Positions 44,901 to 54,218 of a stretch of DNA of 64,000 nt are shown here, one piece after another (positions within the stretch are counted from its first letter, which is position 1; every line of letters begins with the position of its first letter). Source of the DNA: CBFGRV01 sp965651265 (GTDB lineage: Bacteria; Bacteroidota; Rhodothermia; Rhodothermales; VXPQ01); NCBI GenBank assembly GCA_965651265.1, contig CBFGRV010000015.1:9630-73629 (forward strand). The letters run 5' to 3'. The notes beneath the pieces were generated by a model, which had not been told where the DNA came from, did no database searches, and was given only the letters and a program-made list of their open reading frames with translations. The position numbers were made by a program, and so were the translations under genes.

Positions 44901-46397
44901 ATGTCACGCGATGAATCGTTTCCCAGCCTCCGCAGCGGGCCCCGTGTCCGACGTTCGGCCTTGAAGGAAGTCCTGACGCAGCCCGGCGCCTCCCCTGATA
45001 CCGCACAAACGGCGCGCCGCGCCCTGTTCGCGACCCTCGGCATCGTGTTGGCGCTCCTTCTCTGCATCCCTTCCGCTCACGCACAGGTCGCACCCGGCAG
45101 TTCCCGGCTCGCACCCGCCACGCCCCAGATGAGAGCCGCGACGGCTGCCCTGAAGCACGCCGCGGCCTCACGGTCTCTGGCCGGCTTGCTACAGCAGGTC
45201 CGCCTGCAGAATTGGGGAGAATCGGACTGGATCGACGAGACACGCGTCACCTACACATACCAGGGCGGGAACCGCGCGAGCGAGGTGTGGGAGGAATGGA
45301 CAGGCAGCGAGTGGATGAACGCCAGCCGAACGTCCTACGAGTACGAGAACGGTAGGCAGGCGTCAATCCTCTATGAGGTGTGGGAGAATGGCGGCTGGGT
45401 CCCGTCCGATCGCGAGCTGTTCTCCTATGAGAATGGCGACATAGGCGAGTGGATCGAGCAGATCTGGAACGGCAATGAGTGGGTCAATGAATTTCGATCC
45501 GTCTTCCAGACCGAGGGCGGATTCGTCATCGAGACCATCTCGTATGAATGGATGGAATCGGACTGGGTGCCCGTTGATCGTACCCTGATCGGCCAAGAAG
45601 GGGACGACTTCACCCTGACGTATCAGGAATGGGATGGATCGGAGTGGGTGAATTCCAGCCGCTCGATCTTTGCGGACCTGACTCTCGAAGATTTCTACGA
45701 TAGTCTGGAGGAATTCTTGAATGCCCCGCTCGAATTCTTCAGCTTCGCCTTCCTTCTGCGTCTACCCGACGCCGTCAACCAGGCATGGGATGGATCGGAG
45801 TGGGTCAATGAATCGCGGTCGACGAGCGTACGTGACGACCAGGATCGACAGATCTCGGTCACGTTTGACGAGTGGCTCGAGGATGACTGGGTACCATCCA
45901 ACCGGAATCTTTTCACGTACGACAACGGGCACCTGTCGACGCTGGAACTGCAAGAGTATGACGGGGAATCCGGAGAGTGGGTGACCGTCAGCGTAGAGTC
46001 GTACGAATATGATGCCGGCGACAACGTCGCGGTCATCCTCGTGCAATACGACTTTGGTCTCGGGGATCTCCAGAATTTTTCGCGGTATCTGCTAACCTGG
46101 AGTGGGTCGGTCGCAATCGGCGATGAGCGGCCATCGGTGACCTTTGCGCTCGATCCCGCCTATCCGAACCCTTTCAACCCGGCAACCGTCCTGACTTATC
46201 ACGTTCCAAACGGTCACGTGGCGGTCAGGGTCTACTCCGTGCTAGGCCGGCACGTAGCCACGCTGGCCGAAGGGGTGCACGTCGGGGGGACGTACGAAGT
46301 CCGCTTCGACGGAGCGAACCTGCCGAGCGGACCCTACATCATTCGCCTGGAGGGTGTGGATCGAAGCGTCGCGCGCGTCGTGACGCTCGTCAAATAG
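44901..46397 (+). CDS. T9SS-exported protein with 28-residue Trp repeats
   Basis: 498 residues. A signal anchor or peptide (about 40-62, ending SAHAQ) follows a 40-residue charged leader. Residues 105-370 are tandem repeats with a period near 28, each centred on a W-x2-(S/D/G)-x-W-(V/M)-x-x-(S/D)-R core; Trp recur at 110, 138, 166, 194, 222, 249, 301, 330 and 360. The variants WVNxSR and WVPxDR alternate in part. A helical insertion (about 257-292) interrupts the series. The end (about 415-498) is a Por-type sorting domain with YPNPFNPAT and a VLGRHVATL strand, so secretion is by T9SS. Probably a surface adhesin or structural protein; no known family assigned. Confidence 0.75.
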   Translation: MSRDESFPSLRSGPRVRRSALKEVLTQPGASPDTAQTARRALFATLGIVLALLLCIPSAHAQVAPGSSRLAPATPQMRAATAALKHAAASRSLAGLLQQVRLQNWGESDWIDETRVTYTYQGGNRASEVWEEWTGSEWMNASRTSYEYENGRQASILYEVWENGGWVPSDRELFSYENGDIGEWIEQIWNGNEWVNEFRSVFQTEGGFVIETISYEWMESDWVPVDRTLIGQEGDDFTLTYQEWDGSEWVNSSRSIFADLTLEDFYDSLEEFLNAPLEFFSFAFLLRLPDAVNQAWDGSEWVNESRSTSVRDDQDRQISVTFDEWLEDDWVPSNRNLFTYDNGHLSTLELQEYDGESGEWVTVSVESYEYDAGDNVAVILVQYDFGLGDLQNFSRYLLTWSGSVAIGDERPSVTFALDPAYPNPFNPATVLTYHVPNGHVAVRVYSVLGRHVATLAEGVHVGGTYEVRFDGANLPSGPYIIRLEGVDRSVARVVTLVK

Positions 46398-46436
46398 TCT
46401 TTCGGGCCGGCCAACTTCCGGCTATCCGCCACACGT

Positions 46437-47816
46437 TCAACCAGGACGTTCCTGATTTCGTCGTGGCGGGAAGCTCCGGTACACGAACGGCCCCGCGATC
46501 ACGGGATCGGATGTCACGGCGTTGAGCACCCGCGCGAGGCTGTCTGCCGTCACCATCTCGTCCTTACTGAGGAGGACTACGCCCCGGCTCGATTTGAGGT
46601 CGCGGGCGAGCACCATCCCCGCGCGTAATTCGCGGAGGGCAATCTCGACCTCGTCCGACTCCGGGATCTCGAGTCTGCCACTCCTGACCAGCACGGAAAG
46701 AACCCTCACGACGTCAGGATCGAACTGCGTGCCGCTGTGCGACTCTACGTGCGCTAGCGCGCCGTTCACATTTACTTCGGGGTACCGGCTCGTCAGATTG
46801 ACGTAGTTGTCGAAGGCGTCGGCCACGGCGAGAATGCGAGCACCTCTCGGGATGGCGGTTCCACGAAGTCCATCCGGGTATCCATCGCCGGCATGGCGCT
46901 CGTGATGGTGCCGCACGATCTCCGCCGCCGGTTCGAGACCGGGGATCCGCGCGATCAGACCGGCGCCCACGGCGGGATGGGTTAGAAGCACGGCCTTCTC
47001 CTGATCGGATCCCTCCTCGCCGGCCAGGATCTTCGGGTCCATGCCTATCTTTCCGATGTCGTGCAGTGTGGCGGCGATCTCCAGATCGGCCAGCTCCTTC
47101 TCATCGAGCCCGTACTCGCTGCCGATGCTTACGGCCAGTTGTGCCACGCGCCGGCCATGGTTGCCGAGGACCTGGCTATGCATCGCCGCCAGCCGGGCCA
47201 GGAGATCCGTAGCGCCGCGGAAGTAGCGGGTGATCTTGTCGTTCAGCTCGGTGACCTCCCTCGTCCGCTCGAAGACCTTCTCCTGGAGCTTCGTGTTGAA
47301 CTCCGCCAGTCGCTGATTCAGGTGCTGAAGCTCGATGTTCTGTTTCGCCGTGAGGGCGTTGAGGCGTCGGTTCTCCTCGGCGAGGTTGTAGTGGTGGACG
47401 GCGTCCTCGACCATGGCGAGCATTTCGTCGTCGCGCCAGGGTTTGAGCATGAATCGGTACACGGCGCCCTGATTTATGGCATCCAGGGCCGCCTTCATGT
47501 CGGAGTAGCCCGTCAAGATGACTCGCTTCGTCTCTGGCGCCACGTCGGCGGCACGCGCGCAGAGCTCCGTCCCTTCCATGATCGGCATTCGCTGGTCTGT
47601 GATGAGGAGCGCAAACTCTTTCTGTTGGAGCCTGCGAAGCGCCTCCTCCGGGGAATCTGTCTTCTCGACGTAGTACGTCTCATGCAGAAGACGGTGCAGT
47701 GCGCTCAAGATGCGCGCCTCATCATCCACAAGGAGAATGGAGAGGCAGCTGTGGGCCGCGCCGTCGCCCCCGGCGAGGCCGTCGACGCGCACGATTTCAT
47801 CCATCAACCTACTCAT
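46437..47816 (-). CDS. Response regulator with HD-GYP (c-di-GMP phosphodiesterase-type) output
   Basis: About 459 residues from MSRLMDEIV, a start that overlaps the stop of the upstream kinase by 8 bases. Receiver (about 25-140) with VDDE, phospho-Asp in ITDQRMP and LKPW. A coiled coil (about 145-200) leads to an HD-GYP domain (about 205-370) with ATLHDIGKIGMD, THPAVGA, HHHERHAGDGYPDG and ADAFDN, all metal- and ligand-binding motifs intact. Such proteins hydrolyse c-di-GMP to GMP. A C-terminal tail of about 80 residues follows. It closes an operon with three histidine kinases, and lies on the same strand as the polysaccharide operon. Confidence 0.94.
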   Translation of the reverse strand: MSRLMDEIVRVDGLAGGDGAAHSCLSILLVDDEARILSALHRLLHETYYVEKTDSPEEALRRLQQKEFALLITDQRMPIMEGTELCARAADVAPETKRVILTGYSDMKAALDAINQGAVYRFMLKPWRDDEMLAMVEDAVHHYNLAEENRRLNALTAKQNIELQHLNQRLAEFNTKLQEKVFERTREVTELNDKITRYFRGATDLLARLAAMHSQVLGNHGRRVAQLAVSIGSEYGLDEKELADLEIAATLHDIGKIGMDPKILAGEEGSDQEKAVLLTHPAVGAGLIARIPGLEPAAEIVRHHHERHAGDGYPDGLRGTAIPRGARILAVADAFDNYVNLTSRYPEVNVNGALAHVESHSGTQFDPDVVRVLSVLVRSGRLEIPESDEVEIALRELRAGMVLARDLKSSRGVVLLSKDEMVTADSLARVLNAVTSDPVIAGPFVYRSFPPRRNQERPG

Positions 47817-49143
47817 GGCTTTGCCGTATCGGCAGTCTAATCGTAAAGGTGGTCCCGACACCCGGCTGGCTCTCTACGGAGATCTGACCATTGTGCCGTT
47901 TGATAATGCCGTACGAGATGGAGAGGCCGAGGCCGGTCCCCTCTCCCACGGGCTTTGTCGTGAAAAATGGCTCGAAAATCTTTGTCAGTTCGTCCGGCTC
48001 GATACCCTGGCCGGAGTCCGAGATGCGCACGATCACGGACTCCTCGTCGGCTTCCGTTTGGATGGTGATCACGCCGCGATCGGGCGTCGCCTGTACCGCA
48101 TTCAGGAGCAGGTTCATGAACACCTGATTGATCTGTCCAGGATGGCAATGGATCAGAGGCAGTTCGCCCAACTCGGTGCGGACCTCGAATCGATACTTTA
48201 GCTCGTTCCAGATGAGGCGCAGTGTCGCCTCTATCCCGTCGTTGACATTCGCTGTCTGGAAGTCGGGCTCGTCGATGCGCGAGAAATCGCGCAACCCCTG
48301 CACGATCTCCATGATTTGCTCTACGCCCGTGCAGGACTCCGCGAGCAATACGTGGATGTCTTCCCGCATGAAATTGACCTTTCGCTCGTGTCGGAGGCGC
48401 CGCACTTCCGCAAAGAGGTTCTCCGGATCGGCGGCCGCAGCGGGGCCGGCGTTCAAGAGTTGCTCCTCGACTCGCTCATAGGCATCCAGAAGCGAGGTGA
48501 AGACGCCGGAGTAGTCCGCCAGGCGCTCGAGATTGCTGCGCACGAAGCCGACCGGGTTGTTGATCTCGTGGGCGATGCCCGCGACGAGTTGCCCGAGCGA
48601 GCTCATCTTCTCCGCCTGAACCAGCTGTGCCTGGTTCGCCTTGAGCTGTTCGTAAGCGTCCTCGAGTTGATCGTGCGCGACCTGAAGCTGCGAGAATGCG
48701 CTCTCCAGCCGCCGGTGCACGTCCTCGAGGCGATTCTTCGCCTCCTCACGTTCGCGGCGCATCTCGCGCTCGTGCAGCGCCTGTTGGATGGATGAAGCCA
48801 GGCGGCCCAGCCTGTCCTTCAGGAGGTAATCCCAGGCGCCACGCCGAATAGCCTGGGACGCAGCCTCGTCGGTCAGCACTCCGCTGACGATGATGAACGG
48901 CGTGAGCTCGTTGCGGCTGCGGACGATCTCCAGGGCGGAGATCGCGTCGAAACTGGGGAGCGAAAAATCGGAAAGGATAACGTCGGGATTGTTGTCCAGT
49001 GCTCGCATAAACGACTCGCGGTCTTCCACGTGCTCGACGCGGGCACGTAAGCCCGCAAGAATCAGCTCGTTGTGGATGAGCTCCGCATCGTCCGTATTAT
49101 CCTCGAGCAGGAGGATGTGGAGTATGTCGCGGTCGAGTTCCAT
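47809..49143 (-). CDS. Receiver-histidine kinase (REC-HisKA-HATPase)
   Basis: A receiver domain (about 8-125; LEDNTDDAE, phospho-Asp in SDFSLP, LKDR) precedes a coiled coil (about 130-190) and a kinase core: HisKA with AGIAHEINNPVGF, HATPase with NLLLNAVQATP, DSGQGI and GTGLGLS. The AHEINNP box places it with the AtoS/HAMP-less kinases that act on receivers lacking DNA-binding output. Start at ATG 49143; a GTG at 49152 that overlaps the upstream stop is an alternative. It can receive phosphate from another kinase and is followed by the HD-GYP regulator, its likely partner. Confidence 0.93.
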   Translation of the reverse strand: MELDRDILHILLLEDNTDDAELIHNELILAGLRARVEHVEDRESFMRALDNNPDVILSDFSLPSFDAISALEIVRSRNELTPFIIVSGVLTDEAASQAIRRGAWDYLLKDRLGRLASSIQQALHEREMRREREEAKNRLEDVHRRLESAFSQLQVAHDQLEDAYEQLKANQAQLVQAEKMSSLGQLVAGIAHEINNPVGFVRSNLERLADYSGVFTSLLDAYERVEEQLLNAGPAAAADPENLFAEVRRLRHERKVNFMREDIHVLLAESCTGVEQIMEIVQGLRDFSRIDEPDFQTANVNDGIEATLRLIWNELKYRFEVRTELGELPLIHCHPGQINQVFMNLLLNAVQATPDRGVITIQTEADEESVIVRISDSGQGIEPDELTKIFEPFFTTKPVGEGTGLGLSISYGIIKRHNGQISVESQPGVGTTFTIRLPIRQSHE

Positions 49144-49148
49144 CGCCC

Positions 49149-50675
49149 TCACACCGTCTCCAGAACGCTATTTGGGAAGCAGACCGTAAAGGTGCTCCCC
49201 TCCCCTTTCGTGCTCTCGACCGTGATGCGCGCATCGCACAGTTCGACGAGCCGCTTCACGATGGCTAGCCCCAGGCCGACCCCCTCGTAATTTCGGTCGA
49301 GACCCTTGGATTCTTGCTCGAATTCCTCGAACAGTCTTGGCAGAAATTCGGCACTGATTCCGATTCCCGTGTCCTGAATGGCGATGACTACATCGGATCC
49401 CGTGCACTCGAGTCGAACCGTAACGCTTCCTGCAGGCGTGAACTTGATGGCGTTGCCGAGCAGACGCCACACGATGCCGTTGACGGCATAAGGATCCACG
49501 TAGGCCAGGATGGGATCGTCCGGTAAGATGAGGTGCAGCTCGATCCCGGACCTTTCGGCTAGCGGCAGTGCCTCTTCGGCGGTTTCTCGGAGCATCGACA
49601 CGACGTTCACCTCTTCGGGCTCGATGATGCGGTCGTCGGCTTCCAATCGAGCCAACTCCAGGACGGCCGTCAGGGTGGCGAGAAGGCGCTCTATGCCCGT
49701 GCGGATGATCTCGAGCATCTGTAGACCCTCCTCGTCGACGTGGTCGCGCAGCACCTGGTTGAATCCCAGCACGTTTGCAAGAGGAGTGCGGATCTCGTGG
49801 CTCAGGTTGGTGACGATGGAGGACTTGAGGCGGGCGATCTCTTCGGCGCGGCGCCGGGCCTCGATCAGGCGTAGCTCGTATTCGCGCTGCTCCGAGACAT
49901 CGCGTAAAACGGACTGCACGGCCACTCTTCCGGCGTAGCGGACGGGTACGGAGAAGACTTCTACCTCGATCTCGTAGCCATCGGCGCGAAGGAGCCGATA
50001 TCGGCCCTGCTCCAACTCGATGCCTTTCGTGAGCAGGCGAAGCCGGTGTTCGACGTCAACGAAATCCTCGGCCGAGAAGAAGTCGAGTACCGACCTGCCG
50101 ATCAGCTCGATGGGATTTGGAACGCCCAGCATCCGAGACGCGGCGCGATTTCCGTAGACGAATCGACCATCGACCAGGACCACAATCGCGTCCGGGTTGT
50201 ACTCGACGAGGCGCCGCCATCGATTGTCACTTTCCTCGAGGAGGCGGCGTTGGTGCCGTGCTCTCGTGACGTCGTGCGCTATGGCAAACACCGCATCGAA
50301 CTGCCCGACGTCATCCTGCTCGGGAACGAGGCGGACCTCAAACACGCGATTTCCGTGGCTCGTTGACACCTCGGTCTCGAAGGATGTCGCCTCGCCGGTG
50401 GCAAAAGCGCGATCCAATCCTCGCAGCCATTCGCTTCCCAGCCGCCCTTTGAGGATGCCGGTATCGACCCGCTGGCCGACGATATCGTCCGCCCCGACAT
50501 CGAGATACCGCTCCACGGTTGGGTTTGCGAAGATGAGCCGACGTTTTGAATCGAATCTGAGCAGCATATCCGGGGATTTCTCCACGAGCGCTCTGAATTG
50601 GGTCGGGCCGAAGGGTGCGGGCGCGACGACTTCCCTCGACGTCCCGTTCGTATGGTGGCGGCGTGATTTGCTCAT
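49149..50675 (-). CDS. PAS-domain sensor histidine kinase
   Basis: 508 residues, soluble. Two PAS domains (about 28-140 and 150-275), each ending in a DVTRA/DVSEQ motif, then HisKA with NLSHEIRTPLAN (about 300) and HATPase with LLGNAIKF, DTGIGI and GVGLGLA (about 400-500). No membrane span or receiver. It is the second gene of the signalling operon, 21 nt after the membrane kinase, and overlaps or abuts the receiver-kinase. Its ligand is not evident; the PAS domains have no obvious haem or flavin residue pattern that I can recognise. Confidence 0.94.
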   Translation of the reverse strand: MSKSRRHHTNGTSREVVAPAPFGPTQFRALVEKSPDMLLRFDSKRRLIFANPTVERYLDVGADDIVGQRVDTGILKGRLGSEWLRGLDRAFATGEATSFETEVSTSHGNRVFEVRLVPEQDDVGQFDAVFAIAHDVTRARHQRRLLEESDNRWRRLVEYNPDAIVVLVDGRFVYGNRAASRMLGVPNPIELIGRSVLDFFSAEDFVDVEHRLRLLTKGIELEQGRYRLLRADGYEIEVEVFSVPVRYAGRVAVQSVLRDVSEQREYELRLIEARRRAEEIARLKSSIVTNLSHEIRTPLANVLGFNQVLRDHVDEEGLQMLEIIRTGIERLLATLTAVLELARLEADDRIIEPEEVNVVSMLRETAEEALPLAERSGIELHLILPDDPILAYVDPYAVNGIVWRLLGNAIKFTPAGSVTVRLECTGSDVVIAIQDTGIGISAEFLPRLFEEFEQESKGLDRNYEGVGLGLAIVKRLVELCDARITVESTKGEGSTFTVCFPNSVLETV

Positions 50676-50696
50676 CTGAAAGGGTCGGAGGGCGAA

Positions 50697-51743
50697 TCAG
50701 GCCGCCTGGCTGGAATACGTGTTGGCGGGGATGCCTAATGTGAAGTAGAACGTTGCGCCCTCTCCCGGGCTCGATTCGGCCCAGATCCTTCCACCGTGCT
50801 TGCGGACGATCCGATCTACGATAGCAAGGCCGACGCCAGTCCCCTCATAAGCCTTTCCATTGTCCAGACGACGAAATATGCCAAACAATTCCTCGGCATA
50901 TTTCATGTCAAATCCGATTCCATTATCTCGGACAAAGTAGGCCGTAGTCTCCTCCAGAGTCGCTGAACCGATCTGAATGGTCGGATGGGCAACATCGCGC
51001 GTGAACTTCAGCGCATTCGATATGAGATTTTGATAGACCTGCCGCAGCAATGTGCGATCGGCGTGCACAGGCGGTAGATCTCCTATCTGGATGTCGACGT
51101 GCTGACCATTGTCGGCGTCCAACAAATCGCCCAGGACTTCACTCACGAGGGTCCTCGGCTCTACGGTCGTACGACGGGGAATCGCACGGTCCGCTTTGGC
51201 GCACCTCAGCAAATCGTCGAGGAGGTCATCCATCGTCCGCGCATTCGCCTCGATACGGGTGAGATAATGCCGCAGGGGCGCGCTCTCGGTGCCATCGAGG
51301 CATTCGAGTGCGAGCCTCGAGAAGCCGGTGAGGGATCGGATCGGCGCCTTGAGATCGTGAGAGATGGTGTAGGCAAAAGCCTCCAGCTCGGCGTTCGAGG
51401 CGTGAAGCTCGGCATTGGCGGCGCTCAGCTCGCGGCACCGGCACTCCTGCCCGACCGTGCGCCTTCCGACGCGACGGCCGAGGACCCGATCGAAGTTGGC
51501 GATAAAGACGAAGACGCCAATCGTGAGAAGCATGAGGATCGTCATTCCGCCACCCACGACCGTGCCCGGGGGACCAAGGCGTCCGGCGTCGTTGATGTGC
51601 GTAGGGTTCGGCGAGGCGATAGGAACTTGCTCTGCGAATGCGTAGAGAGCCACAGCCTCCACGGCCACGATCACCAGGACGGCGACGAGGAAGCGCGCGG
51701 AGAAGCTGGGAGTAGCTTCGTCACGTGGCCGGGGAAAATGCAT
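50697..51743 (-). CDS. Membrane histidine kinase with two transmembrane segments
   Basis: 348 residues. Two hydrophobic segments (about 17-37 and 67-87) enclose a short periplasmic loop of about 28 residues, too small for a classical sensor domain. Then a short coiled coil and HisKA with AYTISHDLKAPIRSL, typical of phytochrome-like kinases, and HATPase with NLISNALKF, DNGIGF and GTGVGLA. With no HAMP domain, sensing may occur in the membrane. It is the first gene of the signalling operon, downstream of an AT-rich spacer. Confidence 0.92.
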   Translation of the reverse strand: MHFPRPRDEATPSFSARFLVAVLVIVAVEAVALYAFAEQVPIASPNPTHINDAGRLGPPGTVVGGGMTILMLLTIGVFVFIANFDRVLGRRVGRRTVGQECRCRELSAANAELHASNAELEAFAYTISHDLKAPIRSLTGFSRLALECLDGTESAPLRHYLTRIEANARTMDDLLDDLLRCAKADRAIPRRTTVEPRTLVSEVLGDLLDADNGQHVDIQIGDLPPVHADRTLLRQVYQNLISNALKFTRDVAHPTIQIGSATLEETTAYFVRDNGIGFDMKYAEELFGIFRRLDNGKAYEGTGVGLAIVDRIVRKHGGRIWAESSPGEGATFYFTLGIPANTYSSQAA

Positions 51744-51807
51744 CAGGAGGGATACTGCTCAGCGCGATGAGTCTCGGGGCTCCTACAGCGCTTACTATCG
51801 GCCCAAA

Positions 51808-51830
51808 CGGTGCAATTTTTAATTTTTTAA
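51808..51830 (-). promoter_or_regulatory. AT-rich block upstream of the signalling operon
   Basis: On the minus strand, tracts of A (TTAAAAAATTAAAAATTG) stand out in a GC-rich sequence about 65-85 nt before the membrane kinase start, within a 216-nt gap. Phased A-tracts here suit an UP element or a bent-DNA binding site. A TTGCAC just downstream could be a -35, but no good -10 follows at normal spacing. Confidence 0.35.
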
Positions 51831-51959
51831 GGCCGATCTACGACGTTTCTGGCGACCATTTCTCGTATTCACATAATCACGACAAAGGAGCTTCGAGGGA
51901 GGTCCGCTCCACCTCTTACGACTCCATCATCGGGTCATCGAGCCGGGTCGTAGCGGTCT

Positions 51960-52793
51960 CTACCAGCGGGTCATGAGGCCGAGCACCAGCACGCGACGCT
52001 GGAAGAAATCATCATCGCTGAAGAGCCCCTGCACCGAGAAGCCGAGGTGACGCGTGACGTAGGTCTGAAGTCGCGCTGAGAAATGATAGGTATCGGTCCG
52101 TTCGATGATGGGCCCCGCCGCGACGACCTCGACGCCTCGACCCCGGCCTGCTGCCACCTCCACAAAGGATCGTGGCGGCTCGAGGTAGAAGCGTGCATGC
52201 ATGCTCACATTCGCCCCCACCTCACCTTTCATGGGGATCGCCTGAGCGTTCGCCCTCACGTACCAGTTTCCGGCATAGCGGCCCAGCGAGCCGCCGACAA
52301 CGTGGATGCGGTCTGCGTCGTAGGCGCGAAGCCGGTATCCCGCGGAAACCTCCCACCCTGATCGCAGGGCGTGGAAGATGGCGGCATAGGCCTCCACACG
52401 AGGCAGAAATGCGGCATCCGGAGCGAATTGTGCTCGAACGTTGGCATATCCTCCATCCCACAGACCGGCATAACCGTCGAGGGCCACAGCGCGGTCCCAC
52501 TCATTGAATCGGCTCGATTGGATGACTTCCAGAACGGCCGCCTCCCTCCCTCCAAAGGAATGTACGATGGACAGGAGGGCCTCATGCCAGGGCGCGCGTG
52601 GGCCGCTAAGCGAGGCGTGCGAGTAACTGAAGATGCTTTCCCAGGCACATGTTGGTGGACACGGCGTGATTCCGCTTCCGCGCACCGCGACAGCCACGGA
52701 GTCTGAGTTCCGCGCTTCGCCCCCCACCGCCGGTCGCGCACAGGCGCCGGCCGCGAAGGCCATGATGATCAGAACACGTACCGCGCGAATCAT
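51960..52793 (-). CDS. YaiO-like outer-membrane beta-barrel protein
   Basis: 277 residues. N-terminal hydrophobic signal (about 5-20, possibly a lipoprotein with Cys18). The body shows alternating amphipathic strands typical of a small barrel, such as VSAGYRLRAYDADRIHVVGGS, GNWYVRANAQAIP and FSARLQTYVTRHLGFSV, and ends in an aromatic residue (MTRW), the outer-membrane insertion signal. The pattern matches the YaiO family. Its ATG overlaps the GT2 stop (ATGA), so it belongs to the polysaccharide operon and may form the export pore in the outer membrane. Confidence 0.75.
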   Translation of the reverse strand: MIRAVRVLIIMAFAAGACARPAVGGEARNSDSVAVAVRGSGITPCPPTCAWESIFSYSHASLSGPRAPWHEALLSIVHSFGGREAAVLEVIQSSRFNEWDRAVALDGYAGLWDGGYANVRAQFAPDAAFLPRVEAYAAIFHALRSGWEVSAGYRLRAYDADRIHVVGGSLGRYAGNWYVRANAQAIPMKGEVGANVSMHARFYLEPPRSFVEVAAGRGRGVEVVAAGPIIERTDTYHFSARLQTYVTRHLGFSVQGLFSDDDFFQRRVLVLGLMTRW

Positions 52794-54214
52794 GCCACCA
52801 CCCCCTCAGCGCGTCCAAAACCCGCGCGTTCCATACTGCCCCAGCCGTCGATGCCGCGGAAGTAGGAGACTATCCCACGAAATCGGTAGTACGTCAGAAT
52901 GTGGCGGAAGAATAGGTTCTCCGCCACGCAGAGGATGAGGAGCTGAAGCAGGTCACTCGTGCGCGGATATCGACGAAACGTGAGCTCCTCCAACGCAACG
53001 GCGATCACAGACAGCACCATCCCCACGACGATCGCCATCAATAAGAAGATGGCAGCGAAGTAGGGCGAGGCCACGCCGGAAACCAGCGCCAGCGTGAGGA
53101 CGACGTACCCGACGGCCTCGATGAACGGGCCGAGCATCTCCAAAACGAAGAAGTACGGAAACGCGATCATCCCGATGCGCCCGTACCGCCGGTTGAAAAG
53201 GACCGCTCGGTGCTTCACCATCGTGTCAATGAGGCCGCGCTGCCAGCGATCGCGCTGATTGCCAAGCACCCTGAGTTTCTCGGGCACCTCCGTCCACGCC
53301 ACGGGGTCCGGCACGAAGCTGATTCGATAGGGGATGTCGTTCTCCATGCAGTACCGATGGAGGCGGATGGTGATCTCCAGGTCCTCGCCGATGCTCCTGG
53401 CACTGTACCCTCCGACCTTCACGACGAGATCGCGCCGGAATACGCCGAATGCGCCCGAGATCAGCAGCATGATCCGCAGCGCATCCCAGCCCACGCGGCC
53501 CGCCAGAAATGCGCGGAAGTACTCGATGACCTGAAACTTCGCGAGGGGCGCTCCCGGGAGCCGGACCCGCTCTACGCTCCCATTTCCGACCTTGCAGCCG
53601 TTCGCCACGCGGATGATGCCGCCTGAAGCAATGGTCGTCTCGTCCTCGAGAAACGGACGAACCGCACGGATGAGTGCGTCTCGTTCGAGGATGCAGTCGG
53701 CGTCCGTTGCGCAGAATAGGTGAGTCCGGCAGTAATTGATGCCGGCGTTGATGGCATCGGCTCGACGGCCGTTCTCCTTGTCGATGACCCACAAATTGGG
53801 ATGGATGCGACTCTGATAAACGCTCCGCACGGGGGCCGTCTCGATGTCGGCGAGAGGGAATCTGGGCGCGGGGATGAGCTGAAACTGTTCGGCGAGGATC
53901 TCAAGCGTACGATCGGTGGAGCCGTCGTTGACGATCAGGACCTCGTGTTCGGGGTAGTTGAGCGAAAGCAGGGAGCGGACGGCCTCGAGGCATCCTGCTT
54001 CCTCGTTGTAGGACGGCACGATGATCGTTACGGGCGGCGCGCCAGCCGTGGAGACCAGATCGTCGACGTCGATCGACGAGAGCCGGCGCGCGTAGCGCCT
54101 CAGCGCGCGAAATGAGAACACGCTTGCCATGAGGTAGTAGCCGTTCAGCAACACGAAGTAGGCGAACGCGATCGCATGGAAGACGGCCAGGAGGACGAGG
54201 AGAAGTGCCGACAT
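52790..54214 (-). CDS. Membrane glycosyltransferase family 2 (processive polysaccharide synthase-like)
   Basis: About 474 residues. One N-terminal transmembrane span (about 3-25), a GT-A domain (about 60-310) and a cluster of three to four C-terminal spans (about 345-430), the layout of PgaC/IcaA and cellulose or hyaluronan synthases. Motifs: NDGST, DADC (metal-binding DxD), SGAFGVF, SIGEDLEIT and QRDRWQRG, the Q-x2-RW signature of processive enzymes. It would polymerise a sugar from a UDP-donor and push it across the inner membrane; the sugar is unknown. No PilZ domain. The ATG at 54214 is 4 nt after the HEAT gene stop. Confidence 0.9.
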   Translation of the reverse strand: MSALLLVLLAVFHAIAFAYFVLLNGYYLMASVFSFRALRRYARRLSSIDVDDLVSTAGAPPVTIIVPSYNEEAGCLEAVRSLLSLNYPEHEVLIVNDGSTDRTLEILAEQFQLIPAPRFPLADIETAPVRSVYQSRIHPNLWVIDKENGRRADAINAGINYCRTHLFCATDADCILERDALIRAVRPFLEDETTIASGGIIRVANGCKVGNGSVERVRLPGAPLAKFQVIEYFRAFLAGRVGWDALRIMLLISGAFGVFRRDLVVKVGGYSARSIGEDLEITIRLHRYCMENDIPYRISFVPDPVAWTEVPEKLRVLGNQRDRWQRGLIDTMVKHRAVLFNRRYGRIGMIAFPYFFVLEMLGPFIEAVGYVVLTLALVSGVASPYFAAIFLLMAIVVGMVLSVIAVALEELTFRRYPRTSDLLQLLILCVAENLFFRHILTYYRFRGIVSYFRGIDGWGSMERAGFGRAEGVVA

Positions 54215-54218
54215 CGCG

